This document shows, piece after piece, positions 1 to 9,523 of a stretch of DNA of 64,000 nucleotides. The translations under genes were made by a program, and so were the position numbers. Every line of letters starts with the position of its first letter. Positions within the stretch are counted from its first letter, which is position 1. This DNA comes from Campylobacteraceae bacterium (GTDB taxonomy: Bacteria > Campylobacterota > Campylobacteria > Campylobacterales > Sulfurospirillaceae). The notes below the pieces were generated by a model that worked only from the letters and a program-made list of their open reading frames with translations, ran no database searches and was not told the DNA's origin. The stretch lies in the NCBI GenBank assembly GCA_027050775.1, contig JALUBH010000027.1, forward strand, positions 124,001 through 188,000. Reading direction: 5' to 3'.

Positions 1-28
1 CTTCTAATATTTCTTGAATATCATCCAT
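1..28 (-). CDS. cheA: CheA chemotaxis histidine kinase, first nine codons only
   Basis: An ATG at 28 opens the peptide MDDIQEILE and the frame runs off the left edge of the window. CheA proteins of Campylobacterota begin with this kind of sequence, the start of the HPt phosphotransfer domain. The gene lies 10 nt downstream of cheV in the same direction, the cheV-cheA arrangement known from Campylobacter. With nine codons visible, the call rests on the N-terminus plus context. CheA would phosphorylate CheY and the receiver domain of CheV in the chemoreceptor array. Confidence 0.7.
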
Positions 29-38
29 AGCCCAGCCT

Positions 39-989
39 TTACTCTTCGTCTTTTATATGCGATTTTAAAACATTGGAAATCTCTTTATAAAAAACCGCTG
101 CATCAAATTTTGTCAAATAGGCTTCACCGCCCGCCTCTTTACCTCTTAACTCACTAAAATGGTCACTTATGGAAGAGTTAAATACTATAGGTATCTCTTT
201 AAATCTATTATCATCTTTTACATTTGCCGCAAAATGAAAACCGTCCATTTGAGGCATTTCTACATCGCTTATGATTATCTTTAACTCTGCGTTTAATCTA
301 TCACCATAAACACCATGCAGTTCTTCAAGTTTTTTAAGACCTTCTAATCCATCTTTTGCTTCTACAACTTTTAAGCCCATCTTTTTAAGAGCATCGCTTA
401 CCAATTTTCTAGCTACCATACTGTCATCAAGTACCAAAGCAGTGCCTTCTAGTTGCATAATCTCATTTGTGTCCATGTTGGTTCTTGGCTTATAAAATCC
501 AAGCTCTTCAACTACGCTCTCAAGATCCAAGATGAGCAGCACCTCATCATTTTCTATCCTTGTAACTCCTGTTATCTGACTTTTATCCAAAGTTCCCATG
601 CCTGACACAAAAGATGCCGGCTCTATATCTTTCCAGCTTATCCTTCTGATTCTTTTGGCTTCATGAACAATAAAACCTATCAAAATATCACTAAATTCGG
701 TGATAACGATTCTTGGTTTTATTTTACTATCCACCGGCTCTGTTATATTCATCCACTTTGCCAAATTTACAACAGGAATCACTACACCACGCAAATCAAA
801 AATACCCTCTATGTACTCCGGTACTCCGGGAAGTTGAGTGAGATTTGGGATCTTGATAATTTCGCGAACTTTTGATACATTCACTCCATAAATACCTTCA
901 TATATCTCTTCGCCTTCTTGCTTAAAAATACGAAAATCAACCAGCTCCATCTCATTGGAGCCCACTTTTAGCACGTTGTCATCAAACAT
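39..989 (-). CDS. cheV: CheV chemotaxis coupling protein (CheW-REC)
   Basis: CheV couples chemoreceptors to CheA and carries a phosphorylatable receiver that tunes adaptation. Residues about 10-165 form a CheW-like domain (LPGVPEYIEGIFDLRG is the typical CheW motif). Residues about 183-310 form a receiver with acidic pocket LVLDDS, phospho-acceptor Asp242 in SDVEMPQMDG and conserved Lys in YLTKF. The length of 316 aa is normal for the family. It is followed 10 nt later by cheA, and its start overlaps the end of the upstream phosphatase gene by 8 nt, so the three are probably co-transcribed. Confidence 0.95.
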   Translation of the reverse strand: MFDDNVLKVGSNEMELVDFRIFKQEGEEIYEGIYGVNVSKVREIIKIPNLTQLPGVPEYIEGIFDLRGVVIPVVNLAKWMNITEPVDSKIKPRIVITEFSDILIGFIVHEAKRIRRISWKDIEPASFVSGMGTLDKSQITGVTRIENDEVLLILDLESVVEELGFYKPRTNMDTNEIMQLEGTALVLDDSMVARKLVSDALKKMGLKVVEAKDGLEGLKKLEELHGVYGDRLNAELKIIISDVEMPQMDGFHFAANVKDDNRFKEIPIVFNSSISDHFSELRGKEAGGEAYLTKFDAAVFYKEISNVLKSHIKDEE

Positions 990-1719
990 CGTAGCCCCTT
1001 AGTTTAGTTTCTATAAATTCTATCTCAGGTGACAATTGTACAATAAAATAACTTTGATTGCACGCAAAAGAAGAAAAGTTTATATATTTGAGTCTTTTAT
1101 GCAAAAAGCTTCTGTTTTGGTGATAGTGACCTTCTGCTATAATATCTACATTTTGTTCTATATTTTTATCAATTTTATCTTCCATAATTTTTTGGAAATT
1201 ATCTATCTTTTGGCATATATCTTTCTTTTGCAAATTCTCTTCTATTTTTTTTGATATACAAAATCCACAAAACCTGTCAATGCCATCAAGCACCCTCAGC
1301 AAAGCCCTGTTTCTTATCATCTTGGTATATACTGTATGAATTGCTCCTCCATATTTATCACCATGAGAAAGAAGAGCTTTTTTATCAGAGATATCAAATA
1401 GTACCGGCTGCATACTTATGTCTATGATTTTGGTATTTTTGAAAAGATTTTTTAATGCAAAATCATGATTTCCTTCAAAGTAGAAAACCTCTTTTTCTTT
1501 TGCAATCTCTTCTATCAAATCTACATAATTCTTATATTCTTCTCTTAAATATCTCACTTCGCCAACGAGCAAATCAAACATATCACCCATAAGAAAAAGC
1601 TGTGGTGGATCAAGATCCTTTGACTTGAGTTTTAAAAGAAAATGGTAAAAACTATCTCTAGTGTCACTTTCGTGTGCATCACTTATGAAAACTGCACCAT
1701 TTTTTATCTTAAGGCACAT
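982..1719 (-). CDS. LpxH-like metallophosphoesterase
   Basis: This is a calcineurin-like metallophosphatase of 245 aa. The metal-binding signature motifs appear in order: SDAH (13-16), GDMFD, GNHD, then SHGD and GHYH near the C-terminus. The size and the first motif cluster match UDP-2,3-diacylglucosamine diphosphatase (LpxH), which removes UMP in lipid A synthesis at the inner face of the inner membrane. lpxB lies three genes upstream in the same direction, and lpxA and fabZ are nearby, which supports a lipid A role. Other phosphoesterases share these motifs, so the substrate is inferred. It overlaps argC by 11 nt and cheV by 8 nt. Confidence 0.65.
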   Translation of the reverse strand: MCLKIKNGAVFISDAHESDTRDSFYHFLLKLKSKDLDPPQLFLMGDMFDLLVGEVRYLREEYKNYVDLIEEIAKEKEVFYFEGNHDFALKNLFKNTKIIDISMQPVLFDISDKKALLSHGDKYGGAIHTVYTKMIRNRALLRVLDGIDRFCGFCISKKIEENLQKKDICQKIDNFQKIMEDKIDKNIEQNVDIIAEGHYHQNRSFLHKRLKYINFSSFACNQSYFIVQLSPEIEFIETKLRGYDV

Positions 1720-2731
1720 AAGATATAGTTGGAATTCCTAAATTTTCTTCAAGTTGAAACATGATATTTGCATTTACAACTGCTTGTGATGAAGAACCCC
1801 TTAGGATATTGTCAATGGCAGCATTTAAGTATAGTTTTTTACCCTCTACCTTGGCAAATATATCACAAAAATTTGTACCGCTTGGGGATTTTATATCTAC
1901 TGGTTTATCATATATTCTTACAAATCTTTCGTTTTTATAAAACTCTTTAAGTAAACTTGGAGCATCTACTCCTTCATCTTTTAAAAGCATATAGCTATCC
2001 ACCATTTCACCCCTTATCAAAGGTAAAAGATGGGGAACGAAGTTTATATCAAATTCTTTTTTTGATTGAAGCCTCATCTTTTCTGCAATCTCTGGCTGAT
2101 GTCTGTGCATCAAAGGATTATAGGCAAAGATATTTTCATCTATTGAGACAAAGTGTGTTTTTGGGGTACATTTTTTACCGGCCCCGCTCACTCCACTCTT
2201 CGCATCTATAAAGATTGGAAAATTTTCATCTATCAAATCACAAAACGGCAATAAACTCAAAAGTGCAGCCGTAGGGTAGCATCCGGGATTTGCTACTAAA
2301 GAGCTGTTTTTGATCTCATTTCTATAAAATTCAGGCAAGCCATAGACTGCATTTTGAAGATTTTCTTTATCTGTATGCTTGCAATAATACGCTTCATAAG
2401 TATCAAGCTCTAGCCTATAATCAGCTGAAAGATCTACTACTTTTACACCTAATTCCAACAACTCACTTGCAAAACCCATAGCAGTCTTATGAGGGAGTGC
2501 CAAAAATGCCAAATCCGCAACTTTTGCAATCTCTTTTGCATTACTTTTTAAAACACTTTGAGACAACACTCCTTTCAAAGAAGGGTGCAACTCCTCCACC
2601 CTCACTTCGCCTTCACTGTTTCCTATATATACTATCTCAAAAATCGGATGGGTTATCAGTAGCTTGAGAAGCTCAAGTCCTGTATATCCGCTTGCTCCTA
2701 TTATGGCTACGGGGATCTTTTTATTATTCAA
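1709..2731 (-). CDS. argC: N-acetyl-gamma-glutamyl-phosphate reductase
   Basis: ArgC is a cytosolic enzyme that reduces N-acetylglutamyl-phosphate to the semialdehyde with NADPH in arginine synthesis. The N-terminal Rossmann motif IIGASGYTGLELL and the active-site sequence NPGCYPTAALL (Cys151) are present, and 340 aa is the usual length. The start is a TTG inside the 3' end of greA (8 nt overlap). It is preceded at 7 nt by AGGAG, and no ATG occurs before the Rossmann motif. Tight overlaps with greA and the phosphatase gene indicate one operon. Confidence 0.95.
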   Translation of the reverse strand: MNNKKIPVAIIGASGYTGLELLKLLITHPIFEIVYIGNSEGEVRVEELHPSLKGVLSQSVLKSNAKEIAKVADLAFLALPHKTAMGFASELLELGVKVVDLSADYRLELDTYEAYYCKHTDKENLQNAVYGLPEFYRNEIKNSSLVANPGCYPTAALLSLLPFCDLIDENFPIFIDAKSGVSGAGKKCTPKTHFVSIDENIFAYNPLMHRHQPEIAEKMRLQSKKEFDINFVPHLLPLIRGEMVDSYMLLKDEGVDAPSLLKEFYKNERFVRIYDKPVDIKSPSGTNFCDIFAKVEGKKLYLNAAIDNILRGSSSQAVVNANIMFQLEENLGIPTISYVP

Positions 2732-3212
2732 ATTTTATCTCCTCATAATCAACACTCAATATTTCATACTCTTTGACTCCCAAAGGGAGCTGAACTTTTA
2801 CTTCATCTCCCGCCTCTTTTCCCAAAAGACATTTTGCTAGCGGTGAATGGTATGAGATAAGCCCCTTGTCAGGATTGCTCTCAGTACTTCCTACTATCGT
2901 ATAAGTCAACTCCTCTTCACTGTCTATATCTTCCAAAGATACAGTTGAGCCAAATCTTACTTTGTCGTGAGTATATGAACCTGGATCGACAACTTGAGCT
3001 CTTGTCATAAGATCGCTCAATTCACCGGTTCTATTTTCTATAAAAGCCAATTTTTCCTTTGCTGCATGGTACTCTGAATTTTCTTTTAAATCTCCATGGC
3101 TTCTCGCTATATCCAACTCTATCACAATTTCAGGTCTTTGTACTTTTATCAAATCATTTAACTCTCTACTCAATTTTTGAAAACCAAAATCAGTCATCGG
3201 CTCTTTTGTCAT
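2724..3212 (-). CDS. greA: Transcription elongation factor GreA
   Basis: GreA enters the RNA polymerase secondary channel and stimulates cleavage of backtracked transcripts. The N-terminal coiled coil has the expected acidic tip (IARSHGDLKENSEYHAAKEK), followed by an FKBP-like C-terminal domain with KVRFGSTV and SPLAKCLLGKEAGDEV. Its 162 aa are close to the standard 158. It overlaps lpxB by 4 nt and argC by 8 nt. The greA-lpxB pairing is also known from Campylobacter. Confidence 0.96.
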   Translation of the reverse strand: MTKEPMTDFGFQKLSRELNDLIKVQRPEIVIELDIARSHGDLKENSEYHAAKEKLAFIENRTGELSDLMTRAQVVDPGSYTHDKVRFGSTVSLEDIDSEEELTYTIVGSTESNPDKGLISYHSPLAKCLLGKEAGDEVKVQLPLGVKEYEILSVDYEEIKFE

Positions 3213-4270
3213 ATTTTCTCTCCAACTATTTTTTTTGTTATTATATCTAACATATCGTTTAAGGAGCCTTTTTGTAAAAGCTCCCTTACATGCAAAGAGT
3301 TTTCAAAAAACTTCTCTTTATCTGTCTTTTTATACTCACTATAGAGATTATCACTTGTGACCTCATCTTGTAAAAGCTCTACATGTAGAGGCGGTAAAGA
3401 TGAAAAATCATACAGTATATTTGCAAGTCCAACATGCTTGAGCTTGACAAATTTCTTGGCAATCATATAGTCTAAATTTTTAGCCTTATATGCCAAAATG
3501 AAAGGAGTTCCTATCAATGCCGCCTCAAGAGTCGCGGTACCGGAGCATACAAATGCAAATTCGCTCTGCAAAAATGCTTCTTTTGCATCTCTTATGACTT
3601 CAAATTTTTCGATATCCCCATAAATCTCAGATATCTGTTCATCCTTAAAAAATGGTGGTATCACAAGTAGAGCTCTTTTACCTATCTTTTGCATCAACTC
3701 TTTAAAAATAGGCATCAACTTTCTTATCTCACTCTTCCTACTTCCTGGTAGATATGATATGATACCGCTTTTTTTGTACTCACTTTTATACTCTTTTATC
3801 TCATCAAGAAGTGGGTGACCGACATAGACAGAGCGGTTATAGTATCGGCTCTCAAATGGTAAAACAGAGGCTAAAATATCACAATATTTTTCTACTTTCG
3901 CTACTCTTTTTGCTTTCCATGCCCAAACCTGCGGAAGTATATAATAGACTATCTTAGCACTTGGATTTTTCTCTTTTATGGCTTTTGCCAAAGGAAGGTT
4001 AAAAGCCGGAGAATCTATAAGTAGTACAATATCGGTTTTGAAACTGAGCTTAACTAGCTCTTTTATGGCTTTTTTTGCTTTTCTTATCTTTGAAATAACA
4101 TCCAAAAAACCCATAATTGAAAAAGCAGAAGAGGGAAGATAAGGCTTGGCAAATTTTTCATCAAATATACCAAAAAGTTCATAATTTTCCAATTTTTGCA
4201 AAAGCGGTTCGAGATGCAAATTTGCAGACGGCTCCAGTGATGAAACCAAAATTTTTATAGGTTTACCCAA
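3209..4270 (-). CDS. lpxB: Lipid-A-disaccharide synthase
   Basis: LpxB is a peripheral inner-membrane GT-B glycosyltransferase (family GT19) that condenses UDP-2,3-diacylglucosamine with lipid X. Recognisable motifs are PQVWAWKAKR, YVGHPLLDE, YLPGSRKSEI and CSGTATLEAAL, the last two lining the nucleotide site. The protein has 353 aa, slightly short but typical of Campylobacterota. It starts with TTG, five nt after a GGAG. One of the three full CTCTACATGTAGAG palindromes of the window lies in this gene at 3377-3390. Confidence 0.95.
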   Translation of the reverse strand: MGKPIKILVSSLEPSANLHLEPLLQKLENYELFGIFDEKFAKPYLPSSAFSIMGFLDVISKIRKAKKAIKELVKLSFKTDIVLLIDSPAFNLPLAKAIKEKNPSAKIVYYILPQVWAWKAKRVAKVEKYCDILASVLPFESRYYNRSVYVGHPLLDEIKEYKSEYKKSGIISYLPGSRKSEIRKLMPIFKELMQKIGKRALLVIPPFFKDEQISEIYGDIEKFEVIRDAKEAFLQSEFAFVCSGTATLEAALIGTPFILAYKAKNLDYMIAKKFVKLKHVGLANILYDFSSLPPLHVELLQDEVTSDNLYSEYKKTDKEKFFENSLHVRELLQKGSLNDMLDIITKKIVGEKI

Positions 4271-4326
4271 AATATCTCCATTTTTTTACACTACCACTCT
4301 TTACTAAAAATAAAGATGTGCTCAGA

Positions 4327-4614
4327 CTAAGAAGTCGGGCACTTTGTAGCGCCAATGTATGCTCTTATATGGCAAGGTATTCCATCGGGAGAGACAAGCG
4401 CTACCCTATCGCCCTCACACAGAACAGTCTCTTTTGGCATAAGTCTGTGATTTACAAAAGCACCCTCCACACTGTCCAACTCAAGCTCGAGACTCAAAGC
4501 AAGCTCAGCCACACTGATGCCGTCTTTGATCTGCATTGGAGTATTTCCACACTTCACACCCTTTTTTTCCAGTTCATTTCTTAAAAATGAAAAAGCGTTA
4601 AATGTAATATTCAT
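4327..4614 (-). CDS. MoaD/ThiS-like beta-grasp protein without C-terminal GG
   Basis: The 95-aa product has the MoaD/ThiS (ubiquitin-like) pattern: an FLRNELE helix start, ISVAELALSLELELDSVEGAFVNHRLMPKETVL, then GDRVALVSP. Family members used as sulfur carriers end in Gly-Gly. Here the chain continues past the normal end with PDGIPCHIRAYIGATKCPTS, which contains two cysteines and no diglycine. It is therefore unlikely to be thiocarboxylated in the usual way without processing. It is 3 nt downstream of a small membrane protein gene and 56 nt upstream of lpxB. The fold assignment is fairly safe; the function is unknown. Confidence 0.6.
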   Translation of the reverse strand: MNITFNAFSFLRNELEKKGVKCGNTPMQIKDGISVAELALSLELELDSVEGAFVNHRLMPKETVLCEGDRVALVSPDGIPCHIRAYIGATKCPTS

Positions 4615-4616
4615 AT

Positions 4617-5066
4617 CTATGTTTCCTTTAAATCTTTTTTTAGAATCTTTATACTTTTTGATATGTCTTTTCTATATATGTATATGTATTTTCTTCCTTT
4701 ATAAAGCAAGTCTCCTTTGAATTTTATATCTCCTACTTGAAATGACTGATTCTCTTTCATAAACTGCAGTTTTCCAAAATAGTGCCCTATGGGTTCATAT
4801 ATGGTTGCAAAAGCCAAAATAATCACAATCATATAGATTCTAGTAAAAAATTTTGAAAATTTACAGTACAAAACCAAATAACCAACTATAAAAAAACTAG
4901 GAATGATTAGATAAAAATTTTGATTGTCTATAAATATAGCATTAAAATACACATTTATATTATAAAAGTTAAAGTAGTTGAGTTTAATCCCTATAAAATA
5001 TAAAAAATCAATCAAAGAGACAAAAGTGATACCGATGAAAAAACTGTTAAAGACACGATAGATCAT
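4617..5066 (-). CDS. Hypothetical small membrane protein
   Basis: A 149-aa protein I cannot assign to a family. It has about three hydrophobic segments (roughly 5-27, 48-68 and 75-92) followed by a basic C-terminal tail with FQVGDIKFKGDLLYKGRKY, probably a small cytoplasmic or periplasmic beta-rich domain. Its start overlaps the TsaC-like gene by 4 nt and its stop is 2 nt before the MoaD-like gene, so it is translated as part of the carB-side operon. No catalytic motif is visible. Confidence 0.65.
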   Translation of the reverse strand: MIYRVFNSFFIGITFVSLIDFLYFIGIKLNYFNFYNINVYFNAIFIDNQNFYLIIPSFFIVGYLVLYCKFSKFFTRIYMIVIILAFATIYEPIGHYFGKLQFMKENQSFQVGDIKFKGDLLYKGRKYIYIYRKDISKSIKILKKDLKET

Positions 5067-5503
5067 CTCAGCCTCCTTTTTGTTATTTTACCACATTTTA
5101 TGATTTTTGAGGGATTTTTCTCGCCAAAGCCAAATTTATCAAATACAATAACATCAGATTTCTCTCTCGCAAAACTCTCTTTAAACCCACAACCTGAGGG
5201 ATTTGAAGAGGTAGAGTATAGCCATCTTAGTTTTTTTAAAAACTTCAAATGCTCCTTGTCTTTTACGACTCTTATCGCCAAATTGTTTGGGTATACTATC
5301 GTTATTTTTTTTGCTCTTCTAAGCATTTTTTTGTGGATTTGAGGAACTCTTGTAAAAGTTTTTAAAGTCTGCAAAGAATCAACACTAACGATGAAACCTT
5401 TTTTATCTCTCCTATTTTTTATCTCTTTTAATCTCTTATCATTTTGAGATAAAAAACCGACAGTTGTATCAGTTTGAGCTAAATATACAACTGACGGATT
5501 CAT
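5063..5503 (-). CDS. Short Sua5/YciO/YrdC-family protein (TsaC-like)
   Basis: Sua5/YrdC proteins make threonylcarbamoyl-AMP for the t6A37 modification of ANN-decoding tRNAs. The 146-aa product shows the family start VVYLAQTDTTVGFLSQND, the basic KNRRDKKGF element and the substrate-binding STSSNPSG motif. It is shorter than E. coli TsaC (about 190 aa), as is usual in Campylobacterota. It lies 1 nt after carB and overlaps the next membrane-protein gene by 4 nt. Confidence 0.75.
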   Translation of the reverse strand: MNPSVVYLAQTDTTVGFLSQNDKRLKEIKNRRDKKGFIVSVDSLQTLKTFTRVPQIHKKMLRRAKKITIVYPNNLAIRVVKDKEHLKFLKKLRWLYSTSSNPSGCGFKESFAREKSDVIVFDKFGFGEKNPSKIIKCGKITKRRLR

Positions 5504-5504
5504 T

Positions 5505-8500
5505 TTATGACTTCAGATAATCTTGCAGAGCTTTTGGCTCATAGACACTCTCATTTTGAATATGAGCTAGACTCTTCGCAGCCACTGTAGCAGCTGCTAT
5601 AGTAGTAAAGTATGGGATACTAAATCTCAAGACTGATTGGCGAATTTTTTTAGCATCATCTTTGCTCGATTTATTATCGCTTGTGTTTATCACCAAGTCA
5701 ACCTCTCCGTTTTTAAGTCTGTCTTCGACATTTGGTCTGCCTTCACTAATCTTATAGACAAATTCGCTCACAACTCCTGTTTCGCTAAGCACCTTATGAG
5801 TCCCGCCTGTCGCTAAAATCTTAAAACCCAAATCGTTAAATCTTTTACCGATTTTTGCTGCATATTTTTTATCATTATTGGTCAAAGAGATAAAAACCGT
5901 GCCACTCTTCGGCAAGATGTTATTTGAAGCTATCTGTGATTTTGCAAATGAAGTAGCAAAATCCTTGCTGATACCCATAACTTCACCTGTCGATTTCATC
6001 TCTGGCCCTAATATAAGGTCTGCTCCTTGAAGTTTATTAAAAGGAAAAACCGCCTCTTTTACCGCTACATGTCCTTTTGATTTTGCTTTTAAAAGTCCGT
6101 CTTCTTCTATTACGACATCAAATGTATCATAATACTCTAGCGCATCTCTTAGATTTCCCTGCCACATAACTCTTGTCGCTACTTTTGCCAAAGGAACTCC
6201 TGTTGCTTTTGAGACAAAAGGTACTGTTCTGCTCGCCCTTGGATTCACTTCTATCATATATACATCATCTCTATATATGGCAAATTGTATGTTCATAAGT
6301 CCTACAACACCTAAATTTAGAGCTATTTTTTTTGTCTGTTGTTCTATTTTTTTTATCAATCTTTTGCTTAGGCTGACTGCCGGAAGTGAGCAGGCGCTAT
6401 CACCACTGTGAATTCCCGCCTCTTCGATATGTTGCATGATGGCACCTAGATACACATCTTTCCCATCACATATGGCATCCACATCTATCTCTATGGCATT
6501 ATCTAGAAATTGGTCAATCAAAACCGGTGAACTGTGGCTGACACTTACAGCTTCATCCATATATTCTCGCAATTCACTCTCATTGTAAACTATACGCATC
6601 GCTCTGCCACCTAGGACATAGCTAGGTCTTACAAGTACAGGATAGCCAATCTCTTTGGCTTTTTCTATAGCCTCCTCTTTACTTGTTGCGGTATCATTTC
6701 TAGGTTGCAAAAGTTCATTTTCCTCGATAAAAGCAGAGAATTTCTCTCTATCTTCAGCTTCATCTATCACTCTTGCAGTTGTGCCTATAATCTTTGCTCC
6801 GATTACAGTCAATCTTTTTGCTATCTTCAAAGGAGTTTGACCCCCAAAATGAACTATGATGCCATCGGGCTCTTCGCTCTCAACCACACTTCTTACATGT
6901 TCAAAATCTATAGGCTCAAAATAGAGTATATCGCTCGTATCATAATCTGTAGATACAGTCTCAGGATTGCAGTTATACATGATTGTCTTTATGCCCATAT
7001 CATTTAGAGCATAAGCCGCATGAACACAACAGTAGTCAAACTCTATACCTTGACCTATCCTGTTTGGTCCTCCGCCTATTATCATCACTTTTTTTTCTTT
7101 ACTTTTTTCTTTTTTCTTTTTTGGAAGTTTTGTGATATTTGTACTCGAATAAAGATATGGGGTGAGCGCTTTAAATTCTGCTGCACAGGTATCTACTTCA
7201 TTGTACTCAAAATCAATACCAAGCTTTTGTCTCGCAAAATATATATCATTTTGAGTGAGCTCTAAGTTGTCATATTTATTTATCAGCCATGCTATCTTTT
7301 TATCCGAAAAACCGTAACTTTTTGCCTCTCTTAGGAGTTTTTCATCATTTAGAGCAAACATATCAAGCTTTTTCTCAAATCTTACCAAGTCTTCAAATTG
7401 ATGTAAAAACCACTTGTCTATCTTACTTAGCATATGAACTTCATCTACGCTGAAACCTCGACCAAGCGCCTCCATGACACACAATACTCTAAACTCATTT
7501 GGACGACGAATCTCTTTTTTTAGTTTTTCATCATCATATTTAATCTCATCAAATCCACTTAACCCTACCTCTAATGAACATAATGCCTTTTGAAACGACT
7601 CTTTAAAAGTTCTTCCTATCGCCATCACTTCACCGACGCTTTTCATAGATGTTGTCAGTGTAGAATCGGCTACCGGAAATTTTTCAAATGTAAAACGAGG
7701 AATTTTCGTAACTATATAATCAATCACAGGCTCAAAACTAGCGGCAGTTCCTGTGATATCATTTGTAATTTCATCTAATCTGAAACCGACTGCTAACAGT
7801 GTTGCTACCTTGGCGATCGGGTAACCCGTAGCTTTTGAAGCAAGAGCACTACTTCTACTAACACGAGGATTCATCTCTATGACAGTCATCCTTCCATTTT
7901 GAGGATTTATAGCAAACTGCACATTGCTTCCACCGGTATCTACACCTATTTCTCTTAGAATTGCAAAAGAGGCATTTCTCATATTTTGATACTCTTTGTC
8001 GGTTAGAGTTAAAGCGGGAGCCATAGTGATACTATCTCCCGTATGCACACCCATAGGATCAAAGTTTTCTATGGAGCAAACTATAATACAGTTGTCACTG
8101 CTATCTCTTATAACCTCCATCTCATACTCTTTCCAACCCAAAAGAGACTCTTCTATAAGTATTTCATTTATAGGGCTAGCTTCCAATCCACCAGTTGCCA
8201 AATCTTTAAATTCATCTATATTGTAAGCAACTCCACTTCCACCACCTGCTAGCGTATATGAAGCTCTGATTATGAGAGGAAATCCTATCTCTTCGGCGGC
8301 AATTTGAGCTTCTTTTAAATTGTAGGCATATTTACTTTTTGGCAAATCCATGCCAATTTTTAGCATCGCTTCTTTAAATGCCTGTCTATCTTCGCCTTTT
8401 TTTATAGCTTCCGGTTTTGCACCTAAAAATTCTATACCCTCTAGCATACCTTTTTCATACATGCTCATGGCAACATTTAGTGCTGTTTGTCCTCCCATGG

Positions 8501-8765
8501 TGGGTAAAATAGCATCTATCTTCTCTTTTTTTATAATTTTTTCAATAATCTCTTCATTGATAGGTTCTATATAGGTTCTATCTGCAAACTCCGGGTCTGT
8601 CATGATAGTAGCCGGATTTGAGTTTATCAGCACAACTTTGTAACCTAGCTCTTTTAGAGTCTTGGCTGCTTGTGTTCCCGAGTAGTCAAACTCACAAGCC
8701 TGACCAATCACAATAGGACCTGAACCTATCAAAAGTATCGTTTTTACATCATCTCTTTTTGGCAT
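5505..8765 (-). CDS. carB: Carbamoyl-phosphate synthase large subunit
   Basis: CarB makes carbamoyl phosphate from bicarbonate, ammonia (delivered by CarA) and two ATP, feeding arginine and pyrimidine synthesis. Its 1086 aa show two homologous ATP-grasp halves. The first opens with [20 protein letters not shown] and the second with [19 protein letters not shown], each with [15 protein letters not shown]-type ATP-site strands and [10 protein letters not shown] / [12 protein letters not shown]-terminal MGS-like allosteric domain follows ([19 protein letters not shown]). carA is not in the window. Confidence 0.98.
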   Translation of the reverse strand: MPKRDDVKTILLIGSGPIVIGQACEFDYSGTQAAKTLKELGYKVVLINSNPATIMTDPEFADRTYIEPINEEIIEKIIKKEKIDAILPTMGGQTALNVAMSMYEKGMLEGIEFLGAKPEAIKKGEDRQAFKEAMLKIGMDLPKSKYAYNLKEAQIAAEEIGFPLIIRASYTLAGGGSGVAYNIDEFKDLATGGLEASPINEILIEESLLGWKEYEMEVIRDSSDNCIIVCSIENFDPMGVHTGDSITMAPALTLTDKEYQNMRNASFAILREIGVDTGGSNVQFAINPQNGRMTVIEMNPRVSRSSALASKATGYPIAKVATLLAVGFRLDEITNDITGTAASFEPVIDYIVTKIPRFTFEKFPVADSTLTTSMKSVGEVMAIGRTFKESFQKALCSLEVGLSGFDEIKYDDEKLKKEIRRPNEFRVLCVMEALGRGFSVDEVHMLSKIDKWFLHQFEDLVRFEKKLDMFALNDEKLLREAKSYGFSDKKIAWLINKYDNLELTQNDIYFARQKLGIDFEYNEVDTCAAEFKALTPYLYSSTNITKLPKKKKEKSKEKKVMIIGGGPNRIGQGIEFDYCCVHAAYALNDMGIKTIMYNCNPETVSTDYDTSDILYFEPIDFEHVRSVVESEEPDGIIVHFGGQTPLKIAKRLTVIGAKIIGTTARVIDEAEDREKFSAFIEENELLQPRNDTATSKEEAIEKAKEIGYPVLVRPSYVLGGRAMRIVYNESELREYMDEAVSVSHSSPVLIDQFLDNAIEIDVDAICDGKDVYLGAIMQHIEEAGIHSGDSACSLPAVSLSKRLIKKIEQQTKKIALNLGVVGLMNIQFAIYRDDVYMIEVNPRASRTVPFVSKATGVPLAKVATRVMWQGNLRDALEYYDTFDVVIEEDGLLKAKSKGHVAVKEAVFPFNKLQGADLILGPEMKSTGEVMGISKDFATSFAKSQIASNNILPKSGTVFISLTNNDKKYAAKIGKRFNDLGFKILATGGTHKVLSETGVVSEFVYKISEGRPNVEDRLKNGEVDLVINTSDNKSSKDDAKKIRQSVLRFSIPYFTTIAAATVAAKSLAHIQNESVYEPKALQDYLKS

Positions 8766-8776
8766 TTATCACTCCA

Positions 8777-9523
8777 CTAATTTTTTGTTATCACATGTAA
8801 GTATGTTGGAACTCTTAAATTTATATACGGCTGTACTATCACTGTTTTTGAGGACTCTTCTTGTATTACTTTCACAACTTTTCCAACTCTTACTCCTTGA
8901 AAAAATATATTATCTAGCCCACTTGTTACCACATCGTCACCAACTTTTGGATTCATCCAAAGCGGGATATATTTGACAAGTATATCTTTTTTATCACCCT
9001 CTAAAACTCCGGGAATCTTCTCTTTTCCCACATAAACTGAAAATATAGAGTTAGGGTCGCCCAAAAGTAGTCCTAAGGGATGAGAATTTTTATCTACTAC
9101 TATTCCTGCGGTATAGCCTTGATATAACAGTCCATAAATCTTACTCTTGTTAAAATCTTTAAAATCAAGCCAAACTCTATTGTAATTATTTAAATTTGAG
9201 TAAGAGATGGCTCTTATCATCTTTACGCTAGGCTTGTAAGCGGAAAGATTGTTATCTTTTAATATAGCATTTAATTTTCCTGCAAACGCTATAGATAAAA
9301 GAGCAGATTTTTCCAACTCTTTTATCTCTTTTTTTTGTTGTATTATGGTTTTTTGCTGAGCAAAATGCTCCTCTATCGTGTTATTTATATACTCTTTCGC
9401 ATCAAGATAACGCGTAAGAATATAATTATTAAAACCGACAACATAGCCTCTGCCGGTATCAGTAAACTTGACTGAAATAAATATCAATAAAACTAAAAAA
9501 AGTAGAAGTTTTAGTCTATTCAT
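8777..9523 (-). CDS. mreC: Rod shape-determining protein MreC
   Basis: MreC is a bitopic inner-membrane protein that links MreB filaments to periplasmic elongation enzymes. The 248-aa product has one N-terminal transmembrane segment (about 4-22), a coiled coil (about 45-75) and a periplasmic beta-rich region with [17 protein letters not shown] and [19 protein letters not shown], the family hallmark. It overlaps mreB by 8 nt and precedes carB by 11 nt. This is the same mreB-mreC-carB neighbourhood I know from Campylobacter. Confidence 0.93.
   Translation of the reverse strand: MNRLKLLLFLVLLIFISVKFTDTGRGYVVGFNNYILTRYLDAKEYINNTIEEHFAQQKTIIQQKKEIKELEKSALLSIAFAGKLNAILKDNNLSAYKPSVKMIRAISYSNLNNYNRVWLDFKDFNKSKIYGLLYQGYTAGIVVDKNSHPLGLLLGDPNSIFSVYVGKEKIPGVLEGDKKDILVKYIPLWMNPKVGDDVVTSGLDNIFFQGVRVGKVVKVIQEESSKTVIVQPYINLRVPTYLHVITKN

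Noticed and set aside
8793-8798. All ACATGT hexamers as a regulatory signal
   Set aside because: About 23 copies in 64 kb is near expectation from base composition; only the extended form with CT/AG flanks is enriched.
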